In this document: piece by piece, positions 47,253 through 57,980 of the stretch
Layout: every line of letters begins with the position of its first letter
Numbering within the stretch: position 1 is the first letter of the stretch
Source: Ruminiclostridium josui JCM 17888
GTDB lineage: Bacteria > Bacillota > Clostridia > Acetivibrionales > DSM-1351
Assembly (NCBI RefSeq): GCF_000526495.1
Contig: NZ_JAGE01000001.1
Span: 558,001-622,000 of the forward strand
DNA length: 64,000 nucleotides
Direction of reading: 5' to 3'
Notes under the pieces: generated by a model
What the model was told of the DNA's origin: nothing
Database searches by the model: none
The model's input: the letters and a program-made list of their open reading frames with translations, nothing else
Program-made: the position numbers and the translations under genes

Positions 47253-50200
47253 TTAAGAACCCTGCCCCGGAAAAGAATTTATTATACCTAGTAGATACTG
47301 TTTTAGAAGTATTAAATCTAAAACATCAATAGCACCACTTGCATCCAAATCGGCCAGCCTTGTATCTTCAATTTCGCCTAATCCCAGTAGATACTTTTTC
47401 ATCAACTGGAAATCCATTGCATCTATTTGGTCATCCATATTCAAATCACCCAATTTAGCTAAGCTCAGTGCAGTAAATGTAAACCAGTTAATATTAAATA
47501 AATACCCGCTATCCCCAGTGAACATTAAATACAAGTCGTGTTTTCCTTTTACTTCGCTGACAGCACATTTTACGTCGATATATGTCTGCCAATCCCCTGT
47601 TCCTTTAACCGGACAAGTTCCAATTAAAGTTCCGTTAGGACTGTCAAGCCTGATTTCAATATAACCTCCGTTGGTAGCACTAGCAACTCTTGCAGTAAAG
47701 CTTCCTGCACCGCTGGCAAAATCCACATTTTTATATACAGTGTAGTCCCCGCTTTCAATAAATCCTACATCCAGTCCGCCTTCCGAGCAGGCTTCTGTCT
47801 GAATTCCGGATTGGTTGCTGTAACCCTCTGCTTCAATCCTTGAATACGCAGATTGTTCATCAGGAACCACTGGAGCACCAGCAATGTTTGCAACAACTCC
47901 AACCGCATCTACAACCAGAGTACCACTTAGCACTTTCAAACTAACTGTGTGGTTACCGTAATCAAGGCCATGAATTGCAATTGTTTGGTAGAAATTTCCT
48001 GAAACCATGGTAGGCGCTGAAGAATTAACAACTCTCCCATCAACTGTCACCTCCAACTTTGCTGAACCATTGTTGGGCCCAAGAATGTCAATCCCGGTAC
48101 CAGTGAATGAGTACTGAATTGTAGCACCGGCTCCCTGGCTGGAGGAAAGAGACCTTTGGTAATTGTACATGGATTTGCCGTTTTCATGTGCCCAAGGTCC
48201 GCTGTAAACGAGCTTTGTAGCAGGAACAGAAGACAAATCGTACATTTCCAAATTGTCAAGGACTTCTGAGTAGTAAGGCGCATACCCGTCAATTGTTTCA
48301 ACCTTTAAATTGTCAAAACGTGTATTGTAATATCCGCTAGCCAAATCAATACGCCCTGACAATCTCGGGTTAGAATCTGTGTAGGTGCAAAGGATGGTAT
48401 TGTCCAGATAAGCAGTCACCTTGTTGTCTGCAACCATAATAGCAATGTTGTGCCATGCATTATAAGCTGTATTAAAACCGCTGATTTTCACTCCACCTGA
48501 GCCGCTTACAACATTACCATTTGCCACAGTACTTCCATTGACTAGTAGTGACCAACCGCCGTCAAACCAGAATTTTAGTACATAAGGAGTACCATTTAAG
48601 TAATGTGAATTTTCACCACCCTGTTGTCTTGCACCGATTGCAGCATAATTGTTTCCGCCCTCAGTACTGTTATGTTCAAATGAAACATCTACACTTGCCT
48701 TATAGTTCATCCATCGGTTATCTCCAATTCCAGTGATTGGATTACCATTATTCCATGTACCTCCAAGCTTCATAATGGATTGATCTACCTGTTGACGAAG
48801 GACGTAGTTGTTAGAGCCGTCAGGAAGATAAACTTCAAATGCACCGTTTCTGTCGCTGGTATAACGAGGGATAGCACCTTTTGAGCCTCCTCGGGAATCT
48901 ATATAGCTTTGGATTCCTGTGATTTCTCCCCCCTCAGCTATAATAGGGGCAGTTTTGTCGGAATAATCAAAGTTATCAGCATATAATATGTTATCACTGG
49001 TGTCCTGTATGGAACCGGTCTTGTCCGTATCCAGCACTGAGCGTTCTCCCTCCACTGGAAGAGGCTTATTGAACTCAGCTTTTCCACTATTGTTTAATGT
49101 TGTAACTGTAACAATTGAATAAGGTTTTACTTTTACTGTATAAACTCCGCTGTTATTTGCTATAACCGTTCCCAAGTACTTCATGTAATTATTATTAAAT
49201 GCTGTTCCCTTGTCGGCTGCGCGAGTTTCCCATACTTCTAGAGAAGGGCTTCCCGAATAGGCCATATTTATTGTCTTAAATGTGTAAGTTCTGGAGTATT
49301 CACTATCGTTAATAAAAACGGTTGAGAAATTCTTCTTGTCCGGTGAAGCTAGGGTCATATAACTAGGAGTGCCATTACGTCCGTTAATCGGATTAGTACC
49401 CGTGGCACCTGTAAAACTAGCCTGTGGTACAGCCCTCCAAATCCCTGCGGTATTACTCTCATTTTCCCAGCCAGCCTTTGAAAACCAACTGAAATGCCGT
49501 AATATGATAAGTCCAGCATCGTAATGAATCCACCCTGACCAGGGATCTCGTGCAGATATCAATTCTTTAAATGAGTACTGTCCCCCTTCATAGAAGGAGC
49601 CAATGGCAGGCTGATAGATAAAATGTGTTCTTCTGGAATTCACAAACCCCTTGATAACAGTGTTTCCCATTTCTAGCGGGCTGTTTATACCTCCTATGCC
49701 TGTTCCTGGTACTGATGGATCTTTCATATTGTTGTTTGGTCTAAAGGAAGAATTACTAAATGTGGCTTGTGCTTCACTATTCCACACCTCTTTATCATAG
49801 GCCTCAGCTAACTTCTTAAAACTCCCAAAACTGTCATCATCAGTATTATAGTGATATGCAGCAACTGATACGGCATCCCGAAGAGTGGCATCACTCATCA
49901 TATCATCTCCAAAAGAGCCAATGGAAACCTCGTCTGAAATCACTACCTTTATGCTATTGTATAGTGTCCTTTCTTCAGCATTGTTAAAGCCAGTACTATC
50001 TGTTTTTATGCGCTGGGCGTATTGTTTAGTCCATGCTAAGTCCGGTGTTTGTTCATTTACCCCCGGGTTTACGTAATCAACCATATAACCATATTGACGA
50101 TATGCAGCCAGTATAGTGTTCTTATACCATGTATAAATCTTATCATTGGTATTTGCCCAACCAGGGGCATTCCAGCGTAATATGCTGACTTTAAGATCAG

Positions 50201-50624
50201 GGTTCACCTTTTTGGCATCAGCTGCCAGTTGGAAACCAGGGTGCCTTTTGACATTTGCAGCTTCATTTTCCCAACGCATTGTGGCAGGGTCCGGTCCGGT
50301 GGAATTGTTACGGTCGTTACCCATCTCAATTTTGACATGTGTCATGATCGGATTTTTTCCACCGAACAAAATTTGTAGCAACTCAGCGTATTTCTCAGGT
50401 TGCTCTGCCTTGTAGTCCATCAACAGCGCACTTGTACTATTACCGCTAAGAACACCAAACCCTTTAAATGTAAGGCCATTGACATTACCAGTTTTGATAT
50501 TATTTCCGTCCAGCACGAAGTCCGTATCAGCGGCTAAAGCAACATGCATTGGTGAAGCCGTCAACATTGTGGTAGTAATAGTGATTAGCAAAAGAATAGA
50601 TAAAATCTTTCTTTTCATATTCAA
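47253..50624 (-). CDS. Cellulosomal GH59 galactanase/galactosidase, GH59-lectin-CBM6-dockerin
   Basis: 1123 residues. Signal peptide to about 31. GH59 catalytic domain with acid/base Glu191 in VNPGVNEQTPD and nucleophile Glu284 in EVWNSEAQATFS, as in galactocerebrosidase-like enzymes; bacterial members act on beta-galactan side chains. A galactocerebrosidase-type lectin domain (about 555-760), another beta-sandwich (775-900, ATIQYSFTGTGIDILG), CBM6 925-1045 and a dockerin 1055-1123 with unusual repeats IDAMDFQLMKKYLLG and IDVLDLILLKQYLLG follow. It sits between GH62-CE6 and GH27. Confidence 0.92.
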   Translation of the reverse strand: MNMKRKILSILLLITITTTMLTASPMHVALAADTDFVLDGNNIKTGNVNGLTFKGFGVLSGNSTSALLMDYKAEQPEKYAELLQILFGGKNPIMTHVKIEMGNDRNNSTGPDPATMRWENEAANVKRHPGFQLAADAKKVNPDLKVSILRWNAPGWANTNDKIYTWYKNTILAAYRQYGYMVDYVNPGVNEQTPDLAWTKQYAQRIKTDSTGFNNAEERTLYNSIKVVISDEVSIGSFGDDMMSDATLRDAVSVAAYHYNTDDDSFGSFKKLAEAYDKEVWNSEAQATFSNSSFRPNNNMKDPSVPGTGIGGINSPLEMGNTVIKGFVNSRRTHFIYQPAIGSFYEGGQYSFKELISARDPWSGWIHYDAGLIILRHFSWFSKAGWENESNTAGIWRAVPQASFTGATGTNPINGRNGTPSYMTLASPDKKNFSTVFINDSEYSRTYTFKTINMAYSGSPSLEVWETRAADKGTAFNNNYMKYLGTVIANNSGVYTVKVKPYSIVTVTTLNNSGKAEFNKPLPVEGERSVLDTDKTGSIQDTSDNILYADNFDYSDKTAPIIAEGGEITGIQSYIDSRGGSKGAIPRYTSDRNGAFEVYLPDGSNNYVLRQQVDQSIMKLGGTWNNGNPITGIGDNRWMNYKASVDVSFEHNSTEGGNNYAAIGARQQGGENSHYLNGTPYVLKFWFDGGWSLLVNGSTVANGNVVSGSGGVKISGFNTAYNAWHNIAIMVADNKVTAYLDNTILCTYTDSNPRLSGRIDLASGYYNTRFDNLKVETIDGYAPYYSEVLDNLEMYDLSSVPATKLVYSGPWAHENGKSMYNYQRSLSSSQGAGATIQYSFTGTGIDILGPNNGSAKLEVTVDGRVVNSSAPTMVSGNFYQTIAIHGLDYGNHTVSLKVLSGTLVVDAVGVVANIAGAPVVPDEQSAYSRIEAEGYSNQSGIQTEACSEGGLDVGFIESGDYTVYKNVDFASGAGSFTARVASATNGGYIEIRLDSPNGTLIGTCPVKGTGDWQTYIDVKCAVSEVKGKHDLYLMFTGDSGYLFNINWFTFTALSLAKLGDLNMDDQIDAMDFQLMKKYLLGLGEIEDTRLADLDASGAIDVLDLILLKQYLLGIINSFPGQGS

Positions 50625-50647
50625 TCTCCTAACTGGAAATCTCTTGA

Positions 50648-52462
50648 TTATGCTGCCCCCTGGCCCGGAAAGCTAGTACTTATTCCCAATAAAAATTGTT
50701 TCAAGAGCGAAAAATCTATTGCGTCGATATCTCCGTTGGCATCCAAATCGGCCAGCTTTGTATCTTCAATTTCTCCTAATCCCAGTAGATGCTTTTTCAA
50801 TAACTGTAAGTCTATCGCATCTATTTGGCCGTCATTATTTATATCACCCAATTTTCCGGTATTGACACTACCTGCTGTGAATGTGAACCAGTTAAGGTTG
50901 AACAGGTATCCACTTCCCCCTGTATAAACAAGATACAAGTCATGTTTTCCCGTTACACCGCTGACAACACATTTTGCATCAGTATAAGTCTGCCAATCTC
51001 CTGTTCCTTCAACTGGACAAGTTCCAATTAAAGTCCCGGTAGGACTATCAAGCCGTATTTCAATGTTGCCTCCGCTGGTTGCACTTGCTACTCTGGCCTG
51101 AAAACCTCCTACACCGTTACCAAAATCCACATTTTTGTAAACGGTATAGTCTCCGTTTTCAATGTACCCTACATCCTCTCCGCCTTCCGAACAGGTTTCT
51201 GTCTGAATTCCTGACTGATAGCTGAAATTTTCCGCTTCTATTTGCTTGGTTGCATCAATAGGAGCTGGCGGTTCAGTAGAAATCTTAAGCAATACTGTTC
51301 CATGTGAAGGAACTGATGCTGTATATGAACCCGTAAAACTACCTTTGTCTGCTTTAGCCCATAAATCTCTGACAGTTACACTTCCGGTTACACCTATGTC
51401 TGACCAATTAACAGTAATATTAGATGTTGATGAATTCCTGTTCAATAAAGCAACTGCCTTAGTTGTTCCATCGGTACCAAGTGGCTTTACCCAAATCTCC
51501 AGACCGTTTGCACTTTTAACTCTTTTTCCTTGAACTCCGGCAGGGTCCTGATCAATAGCTATTACTTCTCTATTTAATAGAATATCCTTTGTGGCTTGTG
51601 ACATGTTCCTTATATCATTTCCTGCAATAAGTGGAGCAGCCATCATACTCCACATGCTCATCTGGGTACGGTATTCCTCTGTTGTACATCCACCGTTTCC
51701 TATTTCAAGCATATCAGGGTCATTCCATGCCCCTGGAGCAGCTGAACTTGCGTATTGAGCATTACCATCAATTGCATTTATAATACCTTTGAACCAATCG
51801 TTTCCATTGTCCCATTTATCGGTAATATCCCCAGTAGTACGCCACAAATTACCTGTTGCAGGCATCCAGTTCTGATATCCCCATGCACATATGCTGAATA
51901 CAATTGGTCTTCCGCAATTTGCAAGAGCTGTCTGCATCTTCTGGTAATCGGTTTTCATGTCACTTCCGTTTGGCACATTGCAGTTATCATATTTAAGATA
52001 ATCAATACCCCAAGAAGCAAATGTCTTTGCGTCTCTATCTTCATAACCCTTGCTTCCGCTTTGAGGAATATTCATACAAGTCATAGTTCCACGGCATCCA
52101 TATATTCCCAGTTTAAGACCCTTTGCGTGTACATAGTCCGCTAAAGCCTTAATACCGTTTGGAAAACGTGTAGGATCAGCTCGCAGATTTCCGTTGGAAT
52201 CACGTGCTGGATTTGCCATCCAGTTATCATCCAGATTCAGATACACATAACCTGCATCCTTCATACCAGAGCTTACCATTGCGTCTGCAATTTGTTTGAT
52301 TTTAGTTTCATTGATATCTCCATGGAAAATATTCCAGCTGTTCCACCCCATTGGTGGTGTTTTTGCAAGACCGTTATCCCATGCTCCTGTATTCAAAGTC
52401 ATTACAATAGTAATCACAAGACCAAAAAGAAAAAGTGTACTGGCCGCACGGATTTTATTCAT
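50648..52462 (-). CDS. Cellulosomal GH27 alpha-galactosidase, GH27-CBM6-dockerin
   Basis: 604 residues. Signal peptide to about 27. GH27 domain about 30-395: AKTPPMGWNSWNIFHGD, nucleophile Asp159 in YLKYDNCNVPNG, acid/base Asp212 in RTTGDITDKW, and GAWNDPDMLEIGNGG. CBM6 405-525, dockerin 535-604 (IDAIDLQLLKKHLLGL, IDAIDFSLLKQFLLGI). It releases alpha-galactose from galactomannan or galactosyl decorations of xylan or xyloglucan. It is 23 bases upstream of GH59, so the two galactose-directed genes are paired. Confidence 0.94.
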   Translation of the reverse strand: MNKIRAASTLFLFGLVITIVMTLNTGAWDNGLAKTPPMGWNSWNIFHGDINETKIKQIADAMVSSGMKDAGYVYLNLDDNWMANPARDSNGNLRADPTRFPNGIKALADYVHAKGLKLGIYGCRGTMTCMNIPQSGSKGYEDRDAKTFASWGIDYLKYDNCNVPNGSDMKTDYQKMQTALANCGRPIVFSICAWGYQNWMPATGNLWRTTGDITDKWDNGNDWFKGIINAIDGNAQYASSAAPGAWNDPDMLEIGNGGCTTEEYRTQMSMWSMMAAPLIAGNDIRNMSQATKDILLNREVIAIDQDPAGVQGKRVKSANGLEIWVKPLGTDGTTKAVALLNRNSSTSNITVNWSDIGVTGSVTVRDLWAKADKGSFTGSYTASVPSHGTVLLKISTEPPAPIDATKQIEAENFSYQSGIQTETCSEGGEDVGYIENGDYTVYKNVDFGNGVGGFQARVASATSGGNIEIRLDSPTGTLIGTCPVEGTGDWQTYTDAKCVVSGVTGKHDLYLVYTGGSGYLFNLNWFTFTAGSVNTGKLGDINNDGQIDAIDLQLLKKHLLGLGEIEDTKLADLDANGDIDAIDFSLLKQFLLGISTSFPGQGAA

Positions 52463-52503
52463 AATATTATCTCCCCCTTCAATTATGTAGTTTGTATAAA
52501 TCT

Positions 52504-52545
52504 AATCTACTACCTAATAAGCTGCAGCAAATCAGGTAGTAGATT
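52504..52545 (-). other. Intergenic stem-loop between GH43 and GH27 genes
   Basis: A perfect 12-bp stem (AATCTACTACCT 52504-52515; AGGTAGTAGATT 52534-52545) with an 18-base loop in a 114-base gap, 31 bases after the GH43 stop. No U-tract follows, so mRNA processing or 3' protection is likelier than termination. Confidence 0.75.
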
Positions 52546-52576
52546 TGCCCTATCAACACATTCGCACCTTAAGTTT

Positions 52577-54106
52577 TTAATTAATACCCAACAGAATTTT
52601 TTTGAAAACGGCGCAATCCAGTGCATCAACAGCTCCGTCCTTATTTAAATCTCCTGCTTCAATGCCATTATCTACCGGGAATTCAGTAATTAATCCAAGT
52701 ATATATTTCTTTAGCAATGCATAATCTGTTGCATCTACACTGTCATCTCCATTTAAGTCCCCGACAATTGTAGTTGTTCCGCTTTTTTCAAATTTCCACC
52801 AATTGATATTAAACAGGTAACCGCTTCCGCCTGTGAATTTCAGATACAAGTCATGGACTCCCTCTGCACCGCTTACTGTACAGGACTTATCAACATAGGT
52901 CTGCCAATCCCCTGTTTCACTAACTGCACAAGTTCCCACAAGTGTACCTGTAGGGCTGTCTAGTCTTAGTTCTATATTACCGCCGCTTGTTGCTGAAGCA
53001 ACTCTAGCAACAAATGATGATGCTCCTGATTCAAAATCTACACCTTTAACCTTTATATAATCGCCGTTTTCGATAAACCCAACATTCAAACCGCCTTCAC
53101 TGCAAGCTTCTGTTTCTACTCCGGACTCCCAGCAAATTGTTTCAGCCTCATTCCTAACATATGGGTTCAGGTATTGAATTTTCGAAGGACCTGTTTTAGT
53201 AGCTGATATCTTTGGTATGGTACCGTCAGAGTTATAATTAAATTCTTCTACACACACTGAACGTTTGTAGCTTCCTCCTCCCGGTAAATCCCCTGTATGA
53301 TAGAAAAAGTATGATTTTCCCTTAAAGTCGGTTATTGCTGGATGAATTGTAAAGCTGTTCTTCGAAGGCATGATTTCACCTTTAGATGTCCATGGTCCGG
53401 TAGGACTGCTACTTGTAGCATACTGTATATTTTCACCATTTGAGCCCATACCTGCATATACCAGATAATATAAATTATTACGTTTATAAAGCCATGGACC
53501 CTCTATATAGCCTGACGGCTTTGGGTTTACTTGAGTTATGCTTCCTGAATAGGAAATCATATCCTGATTTAATTTCACATAGTATGCATTACCATTTCCC
53601 CAATACAAGTAGGCTTGTCCGTCATTGTCAATAAACACGGTAGGATCAATATCCTGTGCCCCGTTATTTGCAATTAAAGGCTTCCCAAGAGCATCTTTAA
53701 AAGGTCCTGTAGGGCTGTCTGACACTGCAACACCTACTGTTCTTGCGCCATATTGGTTTGTCAGTGTAACATACATGTAAAATTTTCCGTTTCTAGGTAT
53801 ACACTGTGCCGCCCATGCATCTCCTTTTGCCCAACTAAATGTTTTGTAAGACAGCGGAGAACCACAGTCTGTCCAATTTACCATATCAGTTGATGAATAG
53901 CATCTCCATTCGTTCATTGTATAAAAATCATTTACTGTGGTATCTTCATCATGTGTAACGTACAGATAACAAGTGTCGTTATAAATCATTGATGCGGGAT
54001 CCGCAGTATAATATGTCTGCACAATTGGGTTATCCGCATAACATACAAATGAAAAAAGCGTAGTAAAAATAATTAAAAGCCCTAAAACTTTGCATACTTT
54101 CTTCAC
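52577..54106 (-). CDS. Cellulosomal GH43 (subfamily 29-like) glycosidase, GH43-CBM6-dockerin
   Basis: 509 residues. Signal peptide 1-24. Propeller about 25-320 with base Asp36 in YYTADPASMIYND, pKa Asp154 in DIDPTVFIDNDG and acid Glu202 in YIEGPWLYKR. CBM6 325-445, dockerin 450-509 with repeats [15 protein letters not shown] and [16 protein letters not shown] close paralogue lies at 57981-59552 (same signal peptide, same catalytic motifs). Family members include arabinofuranosidases and exo-xylanases; which bonds each paralogue cuts cannot be read here. Confidence 0.92.
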   Translation of the reverse strand: MKKVCKVLGLLIIFTTLFSFVCYADNPIVQTYYTADPASMIYNDTCYLYVTHDEDTTVNDFYTMNEWRCYSSTDMVNWTDCGSPLSYKTFSWAKGDAWAAQCIPRNGKFYMYVTLTNQYGARTVGVAVSDSPTGPFKDALGKPLIANNGAQDIDPTVFIDNDGQAYLYWGNGNAYYVKLNQDMISYSGSITQVNPKPSGYIEGPWLYKRNNLYYLVYAGMGSNGENIQYATSSSPTGPWTSKGEIMPSKNSFTIHPAITDFKGKSYFFYHTGDLPGGGSYKRSVCVEEFNYNSDGTIPKISATKTGPSKIQYLNPYVRNEAETICWESGVETEACSEGGLNVGFIENGDYIKVKGVDFESGASSFVARVASATSGGNIELRLDSPTGTLVGTCAVSETGDWQTYVDKSCTVSGAEGVHDLYLKFTGGSGYLFNINWWKFEKSGTTTIVGDLNGDDSVDATDYALLKKYILGLITEFPVDNGIEAGDLNKDGAVDALDCAVFKKILLGIN

Positions 54107-54160
54107 AAAAACACCTCTTTTCTAATTTACTTCAATATATCTTCTATGTTTTTCCATTAA

Positions 54161-56407
54161 TCATGTGCCTTGTCCCGGAAAAACACTAATTATCCCCAGT
54201 AGGTATTGTTTCATTAGAGAAAAGTCAAGTGCATTAACATCACCGTTATTATCTAAATCAGCGGATTCTATGTTTTCAATTTCCCCTAAACCCAGAATAT
54301 GTTTTTTCATGAGCTGTAAGTCAATAGCATCTATTTGTCCGTCTGAATTAACATCTCCCAGAAGGACAGAACTATCGGCTTCGGTAAATTGAAACCAGTT
54401 AAGGTTAATCAGATATCCGCTTCCTCCCGTATATTTCAGATACAAGTCATGCTTTCCTTTAACAGGTTCTACATCACAAATAGAATCCGTAAATACTTGC
54501 CATCCTCCTGTTCCTGCAACTTTGCAAGAACCTATTAAAGTTCCAGTTGGACTGTCAAGCCTTATTTCAATGGTACCTCCGTTGGTTGCACTGGATGCTC
54601 TAGCCTTAAAGCTACTTGCTCCATTTCCAAAATCAACATTTTTATATACGGTGTAATCTCCGTTTTCTGTGTAGCCAACAGCCAGACCGCCTTCATCACA
54701 ATCCACATTCTGAATTCCATATTGTGAATTGAAGTTTTCTCCTTCTATTTTTTCAAAGGCTGATAACTGAACATCAGGTATAGGAGTATTTGGTCCTGCA
54801 GATGTATAATAACGGAACCAGTTAATATCGACATAACCTCCCGAGGAAGCAGTTGTATAATTGTATATACCAAACTTGTCACCTTGGAAAAACCCCAAGT
54901 CAAAAGGCATGTTTAATGTTCCCCCAAGTTGAGTAAAGTTTATATTGTCAGTACTATAGTAAAATGTAGCCTTATTACTGTTAAGATCTGCTTTAGCCCT
55001 TAAATAAACAATATTTCCCGTAAGTGTAGGACCATTTGTAATGGTTCCAGCCGTATCCTTGTTAGCGTTTATATTGGCCACTATTCTTTTTACTCCGCCT
55101 GATTTAGTTACCCCGATGGTTCCATATGGAATATTAAGGAGACATAGGCCTGCATTGTCACCGTCTAACATATTGGTAGTGTCAAGCTCTATAGTGCCTT
55201 GGCAATCAGGTCCCTCCACTCTTTGTGTAAGGGTATTGGTAGCCCTCCACAAATTATTTGCATTTTTTGCGTGAAGTCTCAGATAACCAGGTCTCTCGCT
55301 TAAAGACCACTTTGTATTATCCGGATAATGATTCCACTGCCACTGCAATCCCATTGTTGTTGAATTGAATTCATCAGAATTAGGAATTGTAAGAATCGGG
55401 TATGTTGCACCCACATCTGGCTTTTTATATGTAATAGGTACGGAACCCATTGGATAGCTTTTTCCTGCTATTGTTACATTTTTTACTGTGGCCGGGTCTC
55501 CAAGTATTGGCCAATCATTCTGCCACTGCATAGGTATCAAAATATCTCTTCGGCCCAGACCTTGACCATCCTGGAATACATAGAACCACCATTCACCAGT
55601 TACAGTATCTATAGGCCCTCCCTGATGTATTTGGCTTCCTCCCGGAATGCTCGGTCCATTCAGCAGTATCCTCATTTCATAAGGCCCATATATGTTTTTA
55701 GACCTTAGGCAGTAGGTATATGATTCTGGAGGTGTAGAGTTACGGAATATATAATAATATCCGTTCCTTTTCATAACATGAGTGCCTTCCACCAGATAAT
55801 TACCTGTTACACCTTCAATACGAGTAGTTACCTGGCTACTTACTACCGACTTATAGTCGGCACTTAGTTTAGTAACTCTAACGTCATTTGCTTCAGAAAT
55901 TATGTATCCTGTGCCGTCATCATCAATGAAAAGTCCAGGATCATGGAACCCCTGATTATAAACTGTTTTTGTATAAGGTCCTGCAGGATTTGTGGCAGTA
56001 CACATAATGAATTTCCCTTGTGCCTGATAGATACCCACATAATACGTCCCGTTACGGTAGGCAATGGTGGGCGCCCAACAGCCATGTCCGTAATCATTAA
56101 AAGTATTTGAAAGATTATAAGATTTTCCTGTACCATTAAGGTCTGAAGTGACATATCCTATAATTTCCCAGTTGATCAAATCCTTTGAATGTAGGATAGG
56201 TATTGATGGAAATGACACAAATGTGGAACTTACCATATAGTAGTCGCTTCCTACCCTGATAGCAGCAATATCAGGATAATCAGCATTTAAAATCGGATTT
56301 GTATATGTACCGTTATTATTATCTGACTGCCATGCTCCGACAAAAGTCGTCTGAGCAGCTATTAAACACACCAGTAAAATAATACTGAAGACCTTTTTAA
56401 AAAGCAT
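54161..56407 (-). CDS. Cellulosomal GH43 with xylosidase C-terminal domain, GH43-C2-CBM6-dockerin
   Basis: 748 residues. Signal peptide to about 25. Propeller 33-330 (NPILNADYPDIAAIRVGSDY with the probable base Asp46; FHDPGLFIDDDG; YLVEGTHVMKRNGYYY with the acid Glu), then the beta-xylosidase-type lectin domain 350-535 (WQWNHYPDNTKWSL, GLCLLNIPYGTIG), CBM6 555-675 and dockerin 683-748 (IDAIDLQLMKKHILGL, VNALDFSLMKQYLLGI). It has the same GH43-C2 plan as the cytosolic GH43 at 9705-11207 and could be its secreted counterpart on arabinoxylan. A 19-bp stem-loop lies just upstream. Confidence 0.92.
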   Translation of the reverse strand: MLFKKVFSIILLVCLIAAQTTFVGAWQSDNNNGTYTNPILNADYPDIAAIRVGSDYYMVSSTFVSFPSIPILHSKDLINWEIIGYVTSDLNGTGKSYNLSNTFNDYGHGCWAPTIAYRNGTYYVGIYQAQGKFIMCTATNPAGPYTKTVYNQGFHDPGLFIDDDGTGYIISEANDVRVTKLSADYKSVVSSQVTTRIEGVTGNYLVEGTHVMKRNGYYYIFRNSTPPESYTYCLRSKNIYGPYEMRILLNGPSIPGGSQIHQGGPIDTVTGEWWFYVFQDGQGLGRRDILIPMQWQNDWPILGDPATVKNVTIAGKSYPMGSVPITYKKPDVGATYPILTIPNSDEFNSTTMGLQWQWNHYPDNTKWSLSERPGYLRLHAKNANNLWRATNTLTQRVEGPDCQGTIELDTTNMLDGDNAGLCLLNIPYGTIGVTKSGGVKRIVANINANKDTAGTITNGPTLTGNIVYLRAKADLNSNKATFYYSTDNINFTQLGGTLNMPFDLGFFQGDKFGIYNYTTASSGGYVDINWFRYYTSAGPNTPIPDVQLSAFEKIEGENFNSQYGIQNVDCDEGGLAVGYTENGDYTVYKNVDFGNGASSFKARASSATNGGTIEIRLDSPTGTLIGSCKVAGTGGWQVFTDSICDVEPVKGKHDLYLKYTGGSGYLINLNWFQFTEADSSVLLGDVNSDGQIDAIDLQLMKKHILGLGEIENIESADLDNNGDVNALDFSLMKQYLLGIISVFPGQGT

Positions 56408-56432
56408 CTCATGTTTCCTCCTTTTTGTTGTT

Positions 56433-56473
56433 AAAAGTTAGCAGGTAAATTAAAAATTTACCTGCTAACTTTT
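56433..56473 (-). other. 19-bp perfect stem-loop between CE1 and GH43 genes
   Basis: Arms 56433-56451 and 56455-56473 pair over 19 bp without mismatch around a 3-base loop (core GTTAGCAGGTAAA), only 3 bases past the CE1 stop. After the 3' arm on the minus strand comes AACAAC, not a U-tract. This is the strongest hairpin inside the xyl-doc cluster. Confidence 0.85.
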
Positions 56474-56476
56474 AGA

Positions 56477-57946
<1,470 letters not shown>

Positions 57947-57980
57947 TTATTTAACTCCTTTCTTTTAACACGTAAAATCA